Assembly: GCA_934630815.1 (NCBI GenBank)
Contig: CAKTWI010000028.1
Span: forward strand, 1 to 32,093
From: an uncultured Senegalimassilia sp.
GTDB lineage: Bacteria; Actinomycetota; Coriobacteriia; Coriobacteriales; Eggerthellaceae
DNA length: 32,093 nucleotides
Reading direction: 5' to 3'
In this document: piece by piece, positions 16,162 to 24,367 of the stretch
Numbering within the stretch: position 1 is the stretch's first letter
How the letters are laid out: each line of letters begins with the position of its first letter
The notes under the pieces: generated by a model
Databases searched by the model: none
The model's input: only the letters and a program-made list of their open reading frames with translations
What the model was told of the DNA's origin: nothing
Position numbers and translations under genes: made by a program

Positions 16162-16305
16162 CGGCCACCGGGGAAGCGCCGAATACGGCCGGTTTGCGGG
16201 AACGCTGCACTTGACGTGCGATGAAAGGTTCGCCGGTCGATTTCCGGCGCGGCAGGCGGCTACCACGTTCGCTGCCTTCCGACTATATTCCAGCAGTCCA
16301 GCGCT

Positions 16306-16339
16306 AAGAGGGTGAGCGAACGGTCGCTCGCCCTCTTTT
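16306..16339 (+). terminator. Rho-independent terminator after the lipoprotein gene
   Basis: A 14-bp stem (16306-16319 with 16324-16337, one G-T pair) with a 4-nt loop runs into TTTT. It separates the lipoprotein gene from the gntR operon. Confidence 0.85.
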
Positions 16340-16436
16340 GTTGTCAGTGCGCCATCGCTGACAAGGCTGTTGAATCGCCGGTAGAGGGTTTCCGGAATCG
16401 TCCTGAGGTTTGCGCAGAGCTTTACTAGATTCTGAC

Positions 16437-16470
16437 TTGCATAACTGTGCATAGTGTATATATACTGTGC
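16437..16470 (+). promoter_or_regulatory. Promoter and overlapping dyad for the gntR-ABC operon
   Basis: A TTGCAT -35 box (16437-16442) and a TATACT -10 box (16461-16466) are 18 bp apart. A 24-bp imperfect palindrome centred on TATATA (about 16449-16470) overlaps the -10 box. YtrA-type GntR repressors usually bind such a dyad over their own promoter. Confidence 0.65.
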
Positions 16471-16499
16471 TTACCTGTTATACACACGAAAGGCCGACC

Positions 16500-16880
16500 G
16501 TGGACATCATCATCTCGAGCACCAGCGATAAGCCCATCTACGAGCAGATCTCGTCCCAGATCAAAAGCCAGATACTATCAGGTGCTTTGGCGTGCGGCGA
16601 AAAACTCCCTTCCATTCGGGCATTGGCGAACGGCATTGGCGTGAGCGTCATTACCACTAAACGTGCCTACTCCGATTTGGAAGCGGAAGGATTCATCGAA
16701 ACCGTGCAAGGCAAGGGCTGTTTCGTTGCTTCGGGCAGTCATGAGATGCTGCGCGAAGAGCAGCTGCGCCGTGTCGAGGAGTTGCTGGCGAAGGCTGCTA
16801 AACAGGCATTTGACCTGGGGGTTTCACGTGCGGAGCTGCACGAGATGCTCGATTTGATCGTAGACGGGGAATCCGAGTAA
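16500..16880 (+). CDS. GntR-family regulator, YtrA subfamily
   Basis: This 126-aa protein has a GntR winged helix at residues 10-75 (PIYEQISSQIKSQILSGAL, LPSIRALANGIGVSVITTKRAYSDLEAEGFIE, GKGCFV). Only a short helical tail follows, the mark of the YtrA subfamily, which controls linked ABC transporters. The GTG at 16500 is taken as start because GAAAGG lies just upstream and the -10 box at 16461-16466 excludes the earlier in-frame ATG. The ABC ATPase gene starts 20 bp later. It most likely represses this three-gene operon until cell-envelope stress or an antibiotic is sensed. Confidence 0.9.
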   Translation: MDIIISSTSDKPIYEQISSQIKSQILSGALACGEKLPSIRALANGIGVSVITTKRAYSDLEAEGFIETVQGKGCFVASGSHEMLREEQLRRVEELLAKAAKQAFDLGVSRAELHEMLDLIVDGESE

Positions 16881-16900
16881 CGCGGGAAAGGGGAAGCTTC

Positions 16901-17779
16901 ATGACGAATCTGCTGGACATACGGCATGTGGGCTGCGATTTGAGCGATTCGTTCGCATTGCGCGACGTGGGCCTTGCGGTCGCTCCTGGCGAGATCGTCG
17001 GTTTCGTCGGCGCGAACGGGGCGGGCAAGACCACGACGATCCGCGTGGCGTTGGGTTTGCAGCACCTTGGCGCGGGCGAGGTCGAGCTGTTCGGCGAGCC
17101 ATTCGGGGCCGATGCCTCGGACCAGGTTCAGCGCTCCGTTCGCTCTCGTATCGGCGTGGTGCTCGACACGTGCCCGTTTCCTTCGGAGCTGCACGTCAGC
17201 CAGGTGGTGACATGCTTGAAACCAGCATTCTCGCAATGGGACGATTCGCTGTTCGACGGCCTTATCGCGCGGTTCGGCATAAACCCGAAGACGAAGGTGA
17301 AGGAGCTTTCGCGCGGTATGGGTATGAAGCTGCAGATCGCGGTCGCTCTTTCGCACGGTGCCGATCTGCTGCTCCTCGATGAAGCCACAGCGGGTCTCGA
17401 CCCGTTGGCTCGCGATGAGATCCTTGAGATGCTGCAGGAGTTTGTGGGCGATGGCGAACGCGGCGTGCTGCTTTCCAGCCATATCACCTCCGACCTGGAA
17501 CGTGTTGCCGATCGTGTCGTGGGCATCGATGCGGGGCGGATCATCTTCGACGTGCCGCGCGAAACCATTACCGATACCGCGGGTATCGCGCATTGTGCAG
17601 CTGACCAGGTGGCGGAAATACTCGAATGCGTGCCGGATGCGCGTGCAGTCAAGCGCGAGTTCAGCTGCGATGTGCTCGTCCCGAACCGTTTCGAATTCGC
17701 GCAGGCGTTTCCCGAGGTTGCCTGCGATCGCGCAAATGTAGGCGATTACTTGCACTTCATGTTGAAAGGGGGCCGCTGA
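16901..17779 (+). CDS. ABC transporter ATP-binding protein
   Basis: This 292-aa protein has all nucleotide-binding motifs: Walker A GANGAGKT (37-44), a signature loop LSRGM (136-140, in place of LSGGQ), Walker B LLLLDEAT (156-163) with catalytic Glu161, and the H-loop His194 (SSHI). A small C-terminal region of about 85 residues follows, as in drug and bacitracin-type exporters. Spacing and order (gntR, ATPase, permease) match ytrA-type operons, and the stop codon overlaps the permease start by one base. It should energise export through the next gene product. The cargo is unknown. Confidence 0.92.
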   Translation: MTNLLDIRHVGCDLSDSFALRDVGLAVAPGEIVGFVGANGAGKTTTIRVALGLQHLGAGEVELFGEPFGADASDQVQRSVRSRIGVVLDTCPFPSELHVSQVVTCLKPAFSQWDDSLFDGLIARFGINPKTKVKELSRGMGMKLQIAVALSHGADLLLLDEATAGLDPLARDEILEMLQEFVGDGERGVLLSSHITSDLERVADRVVGIDAGRIIFDVPRETITDTAGIAHCAADQVAEILECVPDARAVKREFSCDVLVPNRFEFAQAFPEVACDRANVGDYLHFMLKGGR

Positions 17780-18447
17780 TGTTGGCTGCCGTGAAATCCG
17801 AATTGGCGATTATCCGTACCATGGTTCCGGTTTTGGCGGTGACGATCGTGTTCGTGTGCGTGATCATGTGCTTTGGAATGGGGTCATATGCCGGGGCGTC
17901 TGCGGCATGTGCGATGGTGCCCATACTCGTCATGTTCTCGCTGTTCGGTTACGACGATCAAAACGGATGGCTGCGTTATCGCGCTGCGCTTCCGCTCGCG
18001 CGTCGGGATATCGTTGTTGGGCGTTACTTGGCAATCGTTGCCTGTTCGTTGGTTGCGCTGGTTGCCTTGTTCGTGGTCACCATGGCATGTGTTTTAGCAT
18101 TTCCTGCTGTGGGAATTGAGATGGAGCAGACATCGATGCCCGAAATCTTCTCGGCGTGCGTGGCTTCCACGGCAATCGTATTGGTTCTTGTTGCTATTGC
18201 CAAGCCGTTCTCGATAAAGTTCGGCGGCTCGAGGGGTGTGCGTTATATCGGCTGCGCGCTTATGTTTATCGGGTGCCTTATCTACGTTGCATCGCAATTC
18301 GTTTTGCCCGATGTGTTTGGCGGCTTAGCTGACTGGATATCCTATCATCCGGTCGCCTCGCTAGCTGCGCTGATCGTCGTTTCCCTGGCGATTTATGCGG
18401 CAAGTTGCAAGCTCAGCATCTGCATTTTCGAGAAGAAGGACATTTAG
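17779..18447 (+). CDS. ABC-2 type permease
   Basis: This 222-aa membrane protein has about six helices and a short loop with a YDDQNGWLRYRAALPLARRDIVVGRYL segment. This segment is characteristic of ABC-2 permeases, where a charged loop before the second helix pair docks on the ATPase. The ATG overlaps the ATPase stop (TGATG), so translation is coupled. The frame stays open 51 codons further upstream, but that part lies inside the ATPase gene. It forms an exporter with the preceding ATPase. Confidence 0.85.
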   Translation: MLAAVKSELAIIRTMVPVLAVTIVFVCVIMCFGMGSYAGASAACAMVPILVMFSLFGYDDQNGWLRYRAALPLARRDIVVGRYLAIVACSLVALVALFVVTMACVLAFPAVGIEMEQTSMPEIFSACVASTAIVLVLVAIAKPFSIKFGGSRGVRYIGCALMFIGCLIYVASQFVLPDVFGGLADWISYHPVASLAALIVVSLAIYAASCKLSICIFEKKDI

Positions 18448-18510
18448 CGGGTTCTTTGCGGGCGAAAACGTCGCTTTTGCGGGAGCAAGGGAAGGCCGCG
18501 GCGTTCTCCT

Positions 18511-18634
18511 GCCGCGTTCGAGCAGCGACTGCAATATACGAGCGGAGCAATCGGCAACGGGGAACCCGCCCCGCCGAGCAAGCCCGGGGAATAGCGGCCG
18601 CCGCGCTCGAACGGCAACCGCAAGATGTGAGCGG
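18511..18634 (+). repeat. Diverged 35-bp direct repeat flanking the lipoprotein-tail remnant
   Basis: 18511-18545 and 18600-18634 match at about 27 of 35 positions, starting GCCGCG-TCGA and ending GAGCGG. They bracket the 52-bp remnant almost exactly. Confidence 0.5.
18552..18603 (+). pseudogene. Remnant of a lipoprotein 3' end
   Basis: 52 bp match 16119-16170 (the last codons, stop and following bases of the lipoprotein gene) at 49 positions. Translated, it reads GNGEPAPPSKPGE and a stop; the intact gene has ST where this has PA. Nothing upstream in this frame looks like lipoprotein. It is either what is left of a paralogue or a copied tail. Confidence 0.7.
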
Positions 18635-18730
18635 TGTTGCGAAACCGGCGAACGGGCGTCGCAGCTGCTGATCGAAGCGTCGTCCGTTCTCCCAATCGCG
18701 TGCATGGTATGATGTTCCTACAGTCGTTCC

Positions 18731-18752
18731 TTAAACCTTGCTTTAGGTTTAA
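18731..18752. promoter_or_regulatory. MerR operator
   Basis: TTAAACCT-N6-AGGTTTAA is a perfect dyad just ahead of the merR gene's ribosome-binding site. MerR proteins bind dyads within promoters with long spacers, so autoregulation is likely. Confidence 0.65.
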
Positions 18753-18774
18753 ATGCTCTCGAAAGGAAACCGCC

Positions 18775-19212
18775 ATGTACACGATCGGACAGGTTTCGGA
18801 GATGTTCGACATCCCGGTATCCACATTGCGCTATTACGACAAGGAAGGCCTGTTCCCCAATCTGGAACGCGCGGGCAACATCCGCCGGTTCGGCGAAAAC
18901 GAGCTTGAGCTGCTCCGCATCATCGAATGCCTCAAGAAGACGGGGCTTGAGATCAAGGACATCAAGCGCTTCGTCGACATGGTCCAAGAGGGCCCGTCCA
19001 CGTACGCCGAGCGAAAGCAGCTCTTCGAGGCGCGTAGGGAACGGACCGAGCAGGAAATCGCGCGTCTTCAAAGAGCGCTCGCCATGGTGAAGTTCAAGTG
19101 CTGGTATTACGAAACCGCTCAAAACGACGGCGGGGAAGAGCGCCTTGCGAAAATCATCCCCGACGGCTTGCCTCAAGACATCCGCGAGCTCTACGACCTG
19201 GCGCACAGCTGA
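18775..19212 (+). CDS. MerR-family transcriptional regulator
   Basis: This 145-aa protein has a MerR winged helix at residues 1-70 (YTIGQVSEMFDIPVSTLRYYDKEGLFPNL). A coiled-coil dimerisation helix follows at about 75-110 and a short C-terminus holds one Cys. It resembles AdhR/NmlR-type regulators that sense aldehydes or thiol-reactive compounds. GAAAGGA precedes the ATG. The adjacent operon, facing it, encodes an aldo/keto reductase and a CMD-cupin protein, the typical targets of this group in anaerobes, so it is the probable regulator of that operon. Confidence 0.9.
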   Translation: MYTIGQVSEMFDIPVSTLRYYDKEGLFPNLERAGNIRRFGENELELLRIIECLKKTGLEIKDIKRFVDMVQEGPSTYAERKQLFEARRERTEQEIARLQRALAMVKFKCWYYETAQNDGGEERLAKIIPDGLPQDIRELYDLAHS

Positions 19213-19251
19213 CCGCGCGCCAGGTCCGTTCTCGAATGTGCCGGTAGCGGC

Positions 19252-20007
19252 TTATGCTTCCAACGCGTTGTAAGCGTCGTCGTTCACCGGCTCAAGCCAT
19301 TCATTGCTTACATCCTCGCCGGGGTGCTCGAAGGCCAGGTGGCTGAACCAGCTATCGGTGGCGGCGCCGTGCCAGTGTTTGACGTTCGCGGGAATCTCCA
19401 CCACGTCGCCAGGATGCAGACGCTGGGCGGGTTTGCCCTCTTCCTGATACCATCCTTCGCCGTCCACGCAGATCAGCACCTGGCCACCGCCTTTGCTTGC
19501 GTGGTGGACGTGCCAGTTGTTTCGACAGCCCGGTTCGAAGGTCACGTTGAATATGGGCAGGTAGTCGTCGGGCCCGGTAAGCGCTTTCAGGTAGCTTTGC
19601 CCGATGAAGTACGGGGCGAAGGCCTCGTTGGGCTCGCCCAGGCCGAAGAAGCCGCCATGGCTGTCGGCTTCGCTGCCCGTTTCGTCGTTCCCGTAAATCT
19701 CTTTCGCCATATTGAACGCCGCCCATGCGTTGGGCCACCCGGCGTAAAACGCGATATGGGTCAGGATCTCAGCCATTTCCTCTTGTGTGACTCCGTTTTT
19801 CCGGGCGCTCGCAAGATGGTATTTCAGAGAGCTGTCCGTAATGCCCTTCCCAATGAGGGCGCTTACGGTGACGATGCTGCGCAGCTTAAGCGGCAGCTTG
19901 TCTTCGCGGCTCCACACCTCTCCGAACAGCACATCGTCGTTGAGGTGGGCGAATTCAGGGGCGAATGCGCCAAGGGCATCGTGCCCGGCGGTTTGTTTTA
20001 CGGCCAT
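19252..20007 (-). CDS. Carboxymuconolactone decarboxylase-cupin fusion protein
   Basis: This 251-aa cytosolic protein has two domains. Residues 15-105 are a CMD/AhpD-like helical domain (LPLKLRSIVTVSALIGKG, TQEEMAEILTHIAFYAGWPNA) without the CxxC of peroxidase members. Residues 135-240 are a cupin barrel with metal-ligand candidates His166 and His168 (WHVHHA) and His211 (KHWHG). A Gln stands where many cupins have Glu. Such fusions accompany aldo/keto reductases in MerR-controlled operons and are thought to act on small carbonyls or quinones, but no reaction is established. It is last in a three-gene minus-strand operon. Confidence 0.9.
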   Translation of the reverse strand: MAVKQTAGHDALGAFAPEFAHLNDDVLFGEVWSREDKLPLKLRSIVTVSALIGKGITDSSLKYHLASARKNGVTQEEMAEILTHIAFYAGWPNAWAAFNMAKEIYGNDETGSEADSHGGFFGLGEPNEAFAPYFIGQSYLKALTGPDDYLPIFNVTFEPGCRNNWHVHHASKGGGQVLICVDGEGWYQEEGKPAQRLHPGDVVEIPANVKHWHGAATDSWFSHLAFEHPGEDVSNEWLEPVNDDAYNALEA

Positions 20008-20061
20008 GATAGGTTCCTTTCGGGTGGGGCATATTCGGTGTTTGCGGTGGTTTGCACGAGC

Positions 20062-20274
20062 TCAAATGTCGTCATCGTCGTTTTGCAGCCGATAGATAAG
20101 GTAATCCAGGCATTCGAGCCTTTTTTGCCCTGCATGGATATCACCGAGCAGCTTGCGACGATGTTCCTTAAGCAGTTGCATGCGCGCGCATCCGCTTGGT
20201 GCGTCGGCAATCGCGCCGATGAGCGTCTCGTCGCAACCTGCGTCGCGCAAACAGCAGGCGGTCTTGTCGTTCAT
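20062..20274 (-). CDS. Small conserved protein of MerR/CMD operons
   Basis: This is a 70-aa protein with an N-terminal CC pair (MNDKTACCLRDAGCDE), a third Cys at position 14, and a helical rest (LLKEHRRKLLGDIHAGQKRLECLDYLIYRL). I recognise it as a small unnamed family found beside aldo/keto reductases and CMD proteins in anaerobes. The pattern CC-x-AGC followed by LLxxHR and CLDYLIY is typical. It starts a few bases after the reductase stop codon and is followed 54 bp later by the CMD-cupin gene, so it is cotranscribed. The clustered cysteines suggest metal or redox sensing, which is inference. Confidence 0.75.
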   Translation of the reverse strand: MNDKTACCLRDAGCDETLIGAIADAPSGCARMQLLKEHRRKLLGDIHAGQKRLECLDYLIYRLQNDDDDI

Positions 20275-20279
20275 GGGTG

Positions 20280-21299
20280 CTAACGGGTCAACTTCACCTT
20301 GGTGGTGCCTGCAAGCTGCTTCTCGCCGGGACGGCCTTTGGGGCCCACAAGCTCATGCGGCTGGTAAAGCTCTTCAAGGAAGTCGATTTCCTCGGGCGAG
20401 AGCTTAAGGTCAAGGGCGGCAACGGCGTCGTCCACGCGTTCGGGTTTCGAGCAGCCGACGATGGGAGCCTCGATGCCGCGGGTCCAATGCCAGGCAAGCG
20501 CCACCTGCGACATCGTTGCGCCATGCGCGGCGGCGACTTCGGCGACGCGCTTCACGATGGGCATGTCGATGTCCCGATCGCGATCGTATTTGTTCACCAT
20601 GGTATTGTCGGTGGTTCCGCGCGTGCTTTCGCTTTCCCACGTAGGCCGGCACAGATGGCCGGAGGCCAAGGGGCTGTACGGCGTGATGGCCATCCCGAAT
20701 TGGCGGCAGACGGGGAACATCTCGCGCTCGTCCTCGCGATACAGCAGGTTGTAGTGGCATTGCATGCTGGAGAACCTGGTCCAACCGTGCGCATCGGCCA
20801 CGTCCTGCAGGTTGTGCAGCTGATACGCGTACATGGCGCTTGCGCCGAGGGCGCGCACCTTTCCTTCGCGCACCAGGTCGTTCAGGGCTTCCATGGTTTC
20901 CTCCATGGGCACGTCGTAGTCGAAGCGATGGATGATGTACAGGTCCAGGTAGTCAGTGCCGAGCCTCGTAAGCGAGCCATCGATCTCCCGCTTGATCGCC
21001 GCCGCGGACAGGCCGCCTTCGTTGAAGTGGACCTTGCTGGCAAGGACGACCTCATCGCGCGCCACGCCAAGGTCGCGCAGCGCCGCTCCGATGTATTCCT
21101 CGCTCGTGCCGAAGCTGTAGCAATTCGCCGTGTCGATGAAGTTGATTCCCGCATTGAGCGCGCGTTCGATAACGGCCTGCGTCTCGTCGGGTCCGATGGT
21201 CCATTGGTGGAAGTCGGGGCTTGCTTCGCCGAAGCTCATGCCGCCAAGGCACAGTTTCGAGATTTTGATGCCGGAATCGCCCAGGGTGGTGTACTGCAT
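20280..21299 (-). CDS. Aldo/keto reductase (AKR11/12-type)
   Basis: This 339-aa TIM-barrel reductase has the tetrad Asp56 (FIDTANCY), Tyr61, Lys89 (LASKVHF) and His124 (YIIHRFD), and an NADPH site near VGCSKPERVDDAVAAL. It belongs to the longer AKR group that includes yeast-type and YajO-like enzymes. I chose the ATG at 21297-21299, where homology starts; an in-frame ATG eight codons earlier is possible. It heads the operon with the 70-aa protein and the CMD-cupin gene, and is divergent from a LysR-type gene. The MerR gene facing the operon is another candidate regulator. Confidence 0.92.
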   Translation of the reverse strand: MQYTTLGDSGIKISKLCLGGMSFGEASPDFHQWTIGPDETQAVIERALNAGINFIDTANCYSFGTSEEYIGAALRDLGVARDEVVLASKVHFNEGGLSAAAIKREIDGSLTRLGTDYLDLYIIHRFDYDVPMEETMEALNDLVREGKVRALGASAMYAYQLHNLQDVADAHGWTRFSSMQCHYNLLYREDEREMFPVCRQFGMAITPYSPLASGHLCRPTWESESTRGTTDNTMVNKYDRDRDIDMPIVKRVAEVAAAHGATMSQVALAWHWTRGIEAPIVGCSKPERVDDAVAALDLKLSPEEIDFLEELYQPHELVGPKGRPGEKQLAGTTKVKLTR

Positions 21300-21454
21300 G
21301 TGCTCCTCGTCTCTATCGGCCATTTTTTTCCAAGCACCACAGTAAGAGCCGAAGATTGAAATGTTAAATGCCTATACGTACTATATGGACATACGAAAAA
21401 CGAATACCAGAGCGGTAAATCTTGCACTTTCGCGTTAGCTTGATAGAGGGGACC

Positions 21455-22351
21455 ATGGAATTCCGAACGCTGCGCTATTTTCTCGCCGTCGCACGCGAGC
21501 AGAACATGACCGAGGCGGCCAACGTGCTGCACGTGACGCAGCCCACGCTTTCGCGGCAGATCGCGGAGCTGGAGCGCGAGCTGGGCGTGGAGCTGTTCGA
21601 GCGTACGAACCGATCGTGCGTGCTCACCGGCGATGGGATGCGTTTGCGCCAGCGTGCGGAGGAGATCGTGGCGCTTGTCGAGCAAACGGAGGGGGAGCTT
21701 GCCGATAGGGAGCTTGAGATTTCGGGAAACATCCGCATCGGTGCAGGTGAAACGCAGGCGATGCGATTTGTGCTCGATGCGTTCGCCGCTTTGCGGCGCG
21801 ATCATCCCGGTGTGACGTGCGAGCTATATACCGGTAACGCCGATGCGGTGGAAGAACGTTTGGAACGCGGTCTCCTGGATTTCGCGCTCGTTATAGAGCC
21901 CGTGAATCTTGAGAAGCACGAGTGGGTCCGCATGCCGAATCCCGATCGGGTGGGCGTTGCGGTGGCAGTTGATGGGCCTTGGGGAGCATTGCGCTCAGCT
22001 ACTCCAGACGATGTTGCGAAGATGCCGCTTTTGCTGAGTTCCCGCACATCGAACAAGGCAGTCGATCTTGCGGCATGGTCGGGAGGGGCGGTCGACCCCG
22101 AGGCCCTCAACGTGGTGGGGCGGTTCGATCTTATCGGCAACGCATCGCATCTTGTGCGTTCGGGCGTCGCGTGCGCCATGGGTATCGACCATTTGCTGCA
22201 GCTCGACGGCTCCTCTGATCTGCGTTTCGTGCCGCTTGACCCTCCGCTCGAAATCGCGTCGTTTCTCATCTGGAAGAAGTATCGGTTGCGCTCCCGCGCC
22301 TGTGAGGAGTTTCTCAAGCGGCTGCGATCGGCTTTGCCGGAGCGGTGCTAG
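21455..22351 (+). CDS. LysR-family transcriptional regulator
   Basis: This 298-aa protein has the usual LysR length. The helix-turn-helix is at residues 1-60 (LRYFLAVAREQNMTEAANVLHVTQPTLSRQIAELE) and the effector-binding domain at 90-295. AGAGGGG lies just before the chosen ATG. It is divergent from the aldo/keto reductase gene across about 155 bp, where AT-rich sequence (ATGTTAAATG ... ACTATATGG) probably holds both promoters, so it likely activates that operon. Effector unknown. Confidence 0.92.
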   Translation: MEFRTLRYFLAVAREQNMTEAANVLHVTQPTLSRQIAELERELGVELFERTNRSCVLTGDGMRLRQRAEEIVALVEQTEGELADRELEISGNIRIGAGETQAMRFVLDAFAALRRDHPGVTCELYTGNADAVEERLERGLLDFALVIEPVNLEKHEWVRMPNPDRVGVAVAVDGPWGALRSATPDDVAKMPLLLSSRTSNKAVDLAAWSGGAVDPEALNVVGRFDLIGNASHLVRSGVACAMGIDHLLQLDGSSDLRFVPLDPPLEIASFLIWKKYRLRSRACEEFLKRLRSALPERC

Positions 22352-22516
22352 TTTTGCGTTTTGAAAGCGCCGTTCCGCAGGTGAAATGACCTGTTTGCCA
22401 AGTTTTTGCTCATGGTATTCGGTGGCGATTGATGTGCGTTGATTCAGACAGCGGGCACGGAAGCGTCGACTTTCATGCGATTTGCGGCGCGTTCGCTCGA
22501 TGCTCCGCCTGCCTCC

Positions 22517-24232
22517 CTAAAGCCCGAACTCCTCTTGAAGCAGCTTTGCGAAATCGGCTTCAGGCTCGGCGGCCTTTGCCAACAGCTCGTCTTTGCGGTC
22601 GCGGCTTAGGCGCTTGAAGCGGTACTCTGCGCTCATGGCGTCGTGTTTGGTGGCGAATTCGGCTACGGCCAGCAGGTTCAACGGCCCGCGCCCGCGCGTG
22701 TACTTCGCACCCGTGCCCGCTTGATGCGCGGCGAATCGCGCCTGCACGTCAGGGGAGTACCCGGTGTACAGGCTGCCATCGGCGCACTCGATCACGTACA
22801 TGAAATGGTGTTTGCTCGTTGCGGGGTTTGCGTTGCCTTGCTGCTCGGTTTCGGATGCGTCCGGCGTCTCCGCAAGCGACTCCTTGCCGTCTTGCGACGA
22901 TACCCGGCGGTCGAACGCCCCTGCGGCGCGATCTGACATTCCCGCGCACGTCTTCTTGCCGTTTTGCGGCGATATCAAGTGGCCGGTCGCCTCTGCGGCG
23001 CCGCCTGCTTCTGCGGAATCTGCGGCCCGCGAGGTGTCAGAGGTTCGTTTCACTTGTGCATTCGCAGTGCCTTTGCTCTGGGTCCGCGCTTCGCTGTTTT
23101 GCGCGACCGCGCAATCGCTGTCGGAGGCAAGCTCTTTCCCCAGCTCGGCAGCAAGCATTGGCAGCAAATCCGCCATCGTGGCATCGACGGCGTTCTTTTT
23201 CAGCTGGCACTCCCAGATCACGTGCACGCGCCAGCCCATCTCCTCGAGTTTGCGCACATTATCCGCGTCGCGCTCGACGTTTCGGGCGAACTTCGCTTCC
23301 CAATACTCGACGTTCTTCTTCGGCGAACTCGGCTTGCAATGCGGGCAGCGATGCCAAAAGCACCCTCTCACCTCGACTGCGACGCGTTTCCCCGGCCACG
23401 CGATGTCGGGATGCCCGGGCACCTTCCATTGCAGCCGGTAGCCAGTCAGCCCCGCTTTTCGCAAGCGCTCGCGCACCAGCAGTTCGGGCTTCGTGTTCGC
23501 CCGCTTGTTGCCTTGCATGCTTTTGTGCACCGCATAGTTCGATGCGGGTGGGGAAGGGACGCGCACGGTCACGATGTCAATGCGGCTTTCGCCAGTCGCC
23601 CCGGCTTTCGCGCCAGCTGTCACAAACCCGCGCTTGACGCTGCTGGGAGACGGAACCTCGCCCAGTGCCCCGGTTTCCGCGGCTTCCAAAAGCGGTAGCA
23701 GCTCTTCTTGCCAGCGCGCGGTCAAGCGCTCCAGCTGCCAAGCTGCGTTCGCAGGGCTCGTTGAGGGCAGCACGTGCGCCGCCAGCCCCACCTGCCATTG
23801 CAGGTAGCGCTTGTATAGCCATCCGGCGGTTCCGCCGTTGCAGATCACGGCGCCGATATGCGCCGCTTCCAGCACGCGCTCGACTTGCGCGGGGACCACG
23901 TTCTTGATACTCGCGTCGCTCGATCCCTTGATATCGCACGAGGCTATGACGTCCCATAAGGCAACGCCGTGCTCGAGCAACATCTGTTTCTTCGCTGCAA
24001 TCGACTCCTCAAGCGTCAAAGGCCGTCCGTCGTCGCTCAATCCGCCCTCGTTTTGCGGCACAGGTTTGCCCAAGCATGCGGCCATCACGCGCCAAAAGCG
24101 GTTTTGCGGGTTGCCGTAGTAAAAGGCGTTCTCGCGCGAAAGCACCGAGGGAAACGACCCCAGCACCAAAATCCGCGAACGCTCGTCGAACACGGGCTCA
24201 AACCCGTGCGATATATGTTGGTAACTTGCCAT
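22517..24232 (-). CDS. Triple fusion: DNA glycosylase, Vsr endonuclease and GIY-YIG nuclease
   Basis: This 571-aa protein joins three DNA-repair enzymes. Residues 5-185 are a uracil/hypoxanthine-DNA glycosylase of the deoxyinosine (MUG-like) type: LGSFPSVLSRE (24-34), FYYGNPQNRFWRV (37-49) and the late motif STSPANA (157-163). Residues 238-365 are a Vsr endonuclease: NKRANTKPE, catalytic Asp276 in PGHPDIAW, the GCFWHRCPHC zinc/active-site block (290-299) with His294, NVERDADNVRKLEEMGWRV and WECQL. Residues 478-555 are a GIY-YIG nuclease of the YhbQ/UPF0213 type: MYVIECADGSLYTGYS, KYTRGRGP and Glu537 in SAEYRFKRLSR. A hydrophilic linker (370-475) with repeated SxQ-GK words joins the last two. 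Vsr normally cuts T:G mismatches left by 5-methylcytosine deamination and sits beside a cytosine methylase; none is here. The start at 24230-24232 fits where glycosylase homology begins. It may be leaderless, since TATACT lies 7 nt before the ATG. Confidence 0.88.
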   Translation of the reverse strand: MASYQHISHGFEPVFDERSRILVLGSFPSVLSRENAFYYGNPQNRFWRVMAACLGKPVPQNEGGLSDDGRPLTLEESIAAKKQMLLEHGVALWDVIASCDIKGSSDASIKNVVPAQVERVLEAAHIGAVICNGGTAGWLYKRYLQWQVGLAAHVLPSTSPANAAWQLERLTARWQEELLPLLEAAETGALGEVPSPSSVKRGFVTAGAKAGATGESRIDIVTVRVPSPPASNYAVHKSMQGNKRANTKPELLVRERLRKAGLTGYRLQWKVPGHPDIAWPGKRVAVEVRGCFWHRCPHCKPSSPKKNVEYWEAKFARNVERDADNVRKLEEMGWRVHVIWECQLKKNAVDATMADLLPMLAAELGKELASDSDCAVAQNSEARTQSKGTANAQVKRTSDTSRAADSAEAGGAAEATGHLISPQNGKKTCAGMSDRAAGAFDRRVSSQDGKESLAETPDASETEQQGNANPATSKHHFMYVIECADGSLYTGYSPDVQARFAAHQAGTGAKYTRGRGPLNLLAVAEFATKHDAMSAEYRFKRLSRDRKDELLAKAAEPEADFAKLLQEEFGL

Positions 24233-24367
24233 GCGCCCCAGTATAGCGAATAGAGGAGCGCCCCGGCTCATCCCCGTAACACGCCGACGATTCGTCAAGC
24301 CGGCGATCTTGGATGGCCCGACATCGCTTCGGTTGCATTTCGCCTAACTGCAGCATCGCTTCCCTTG

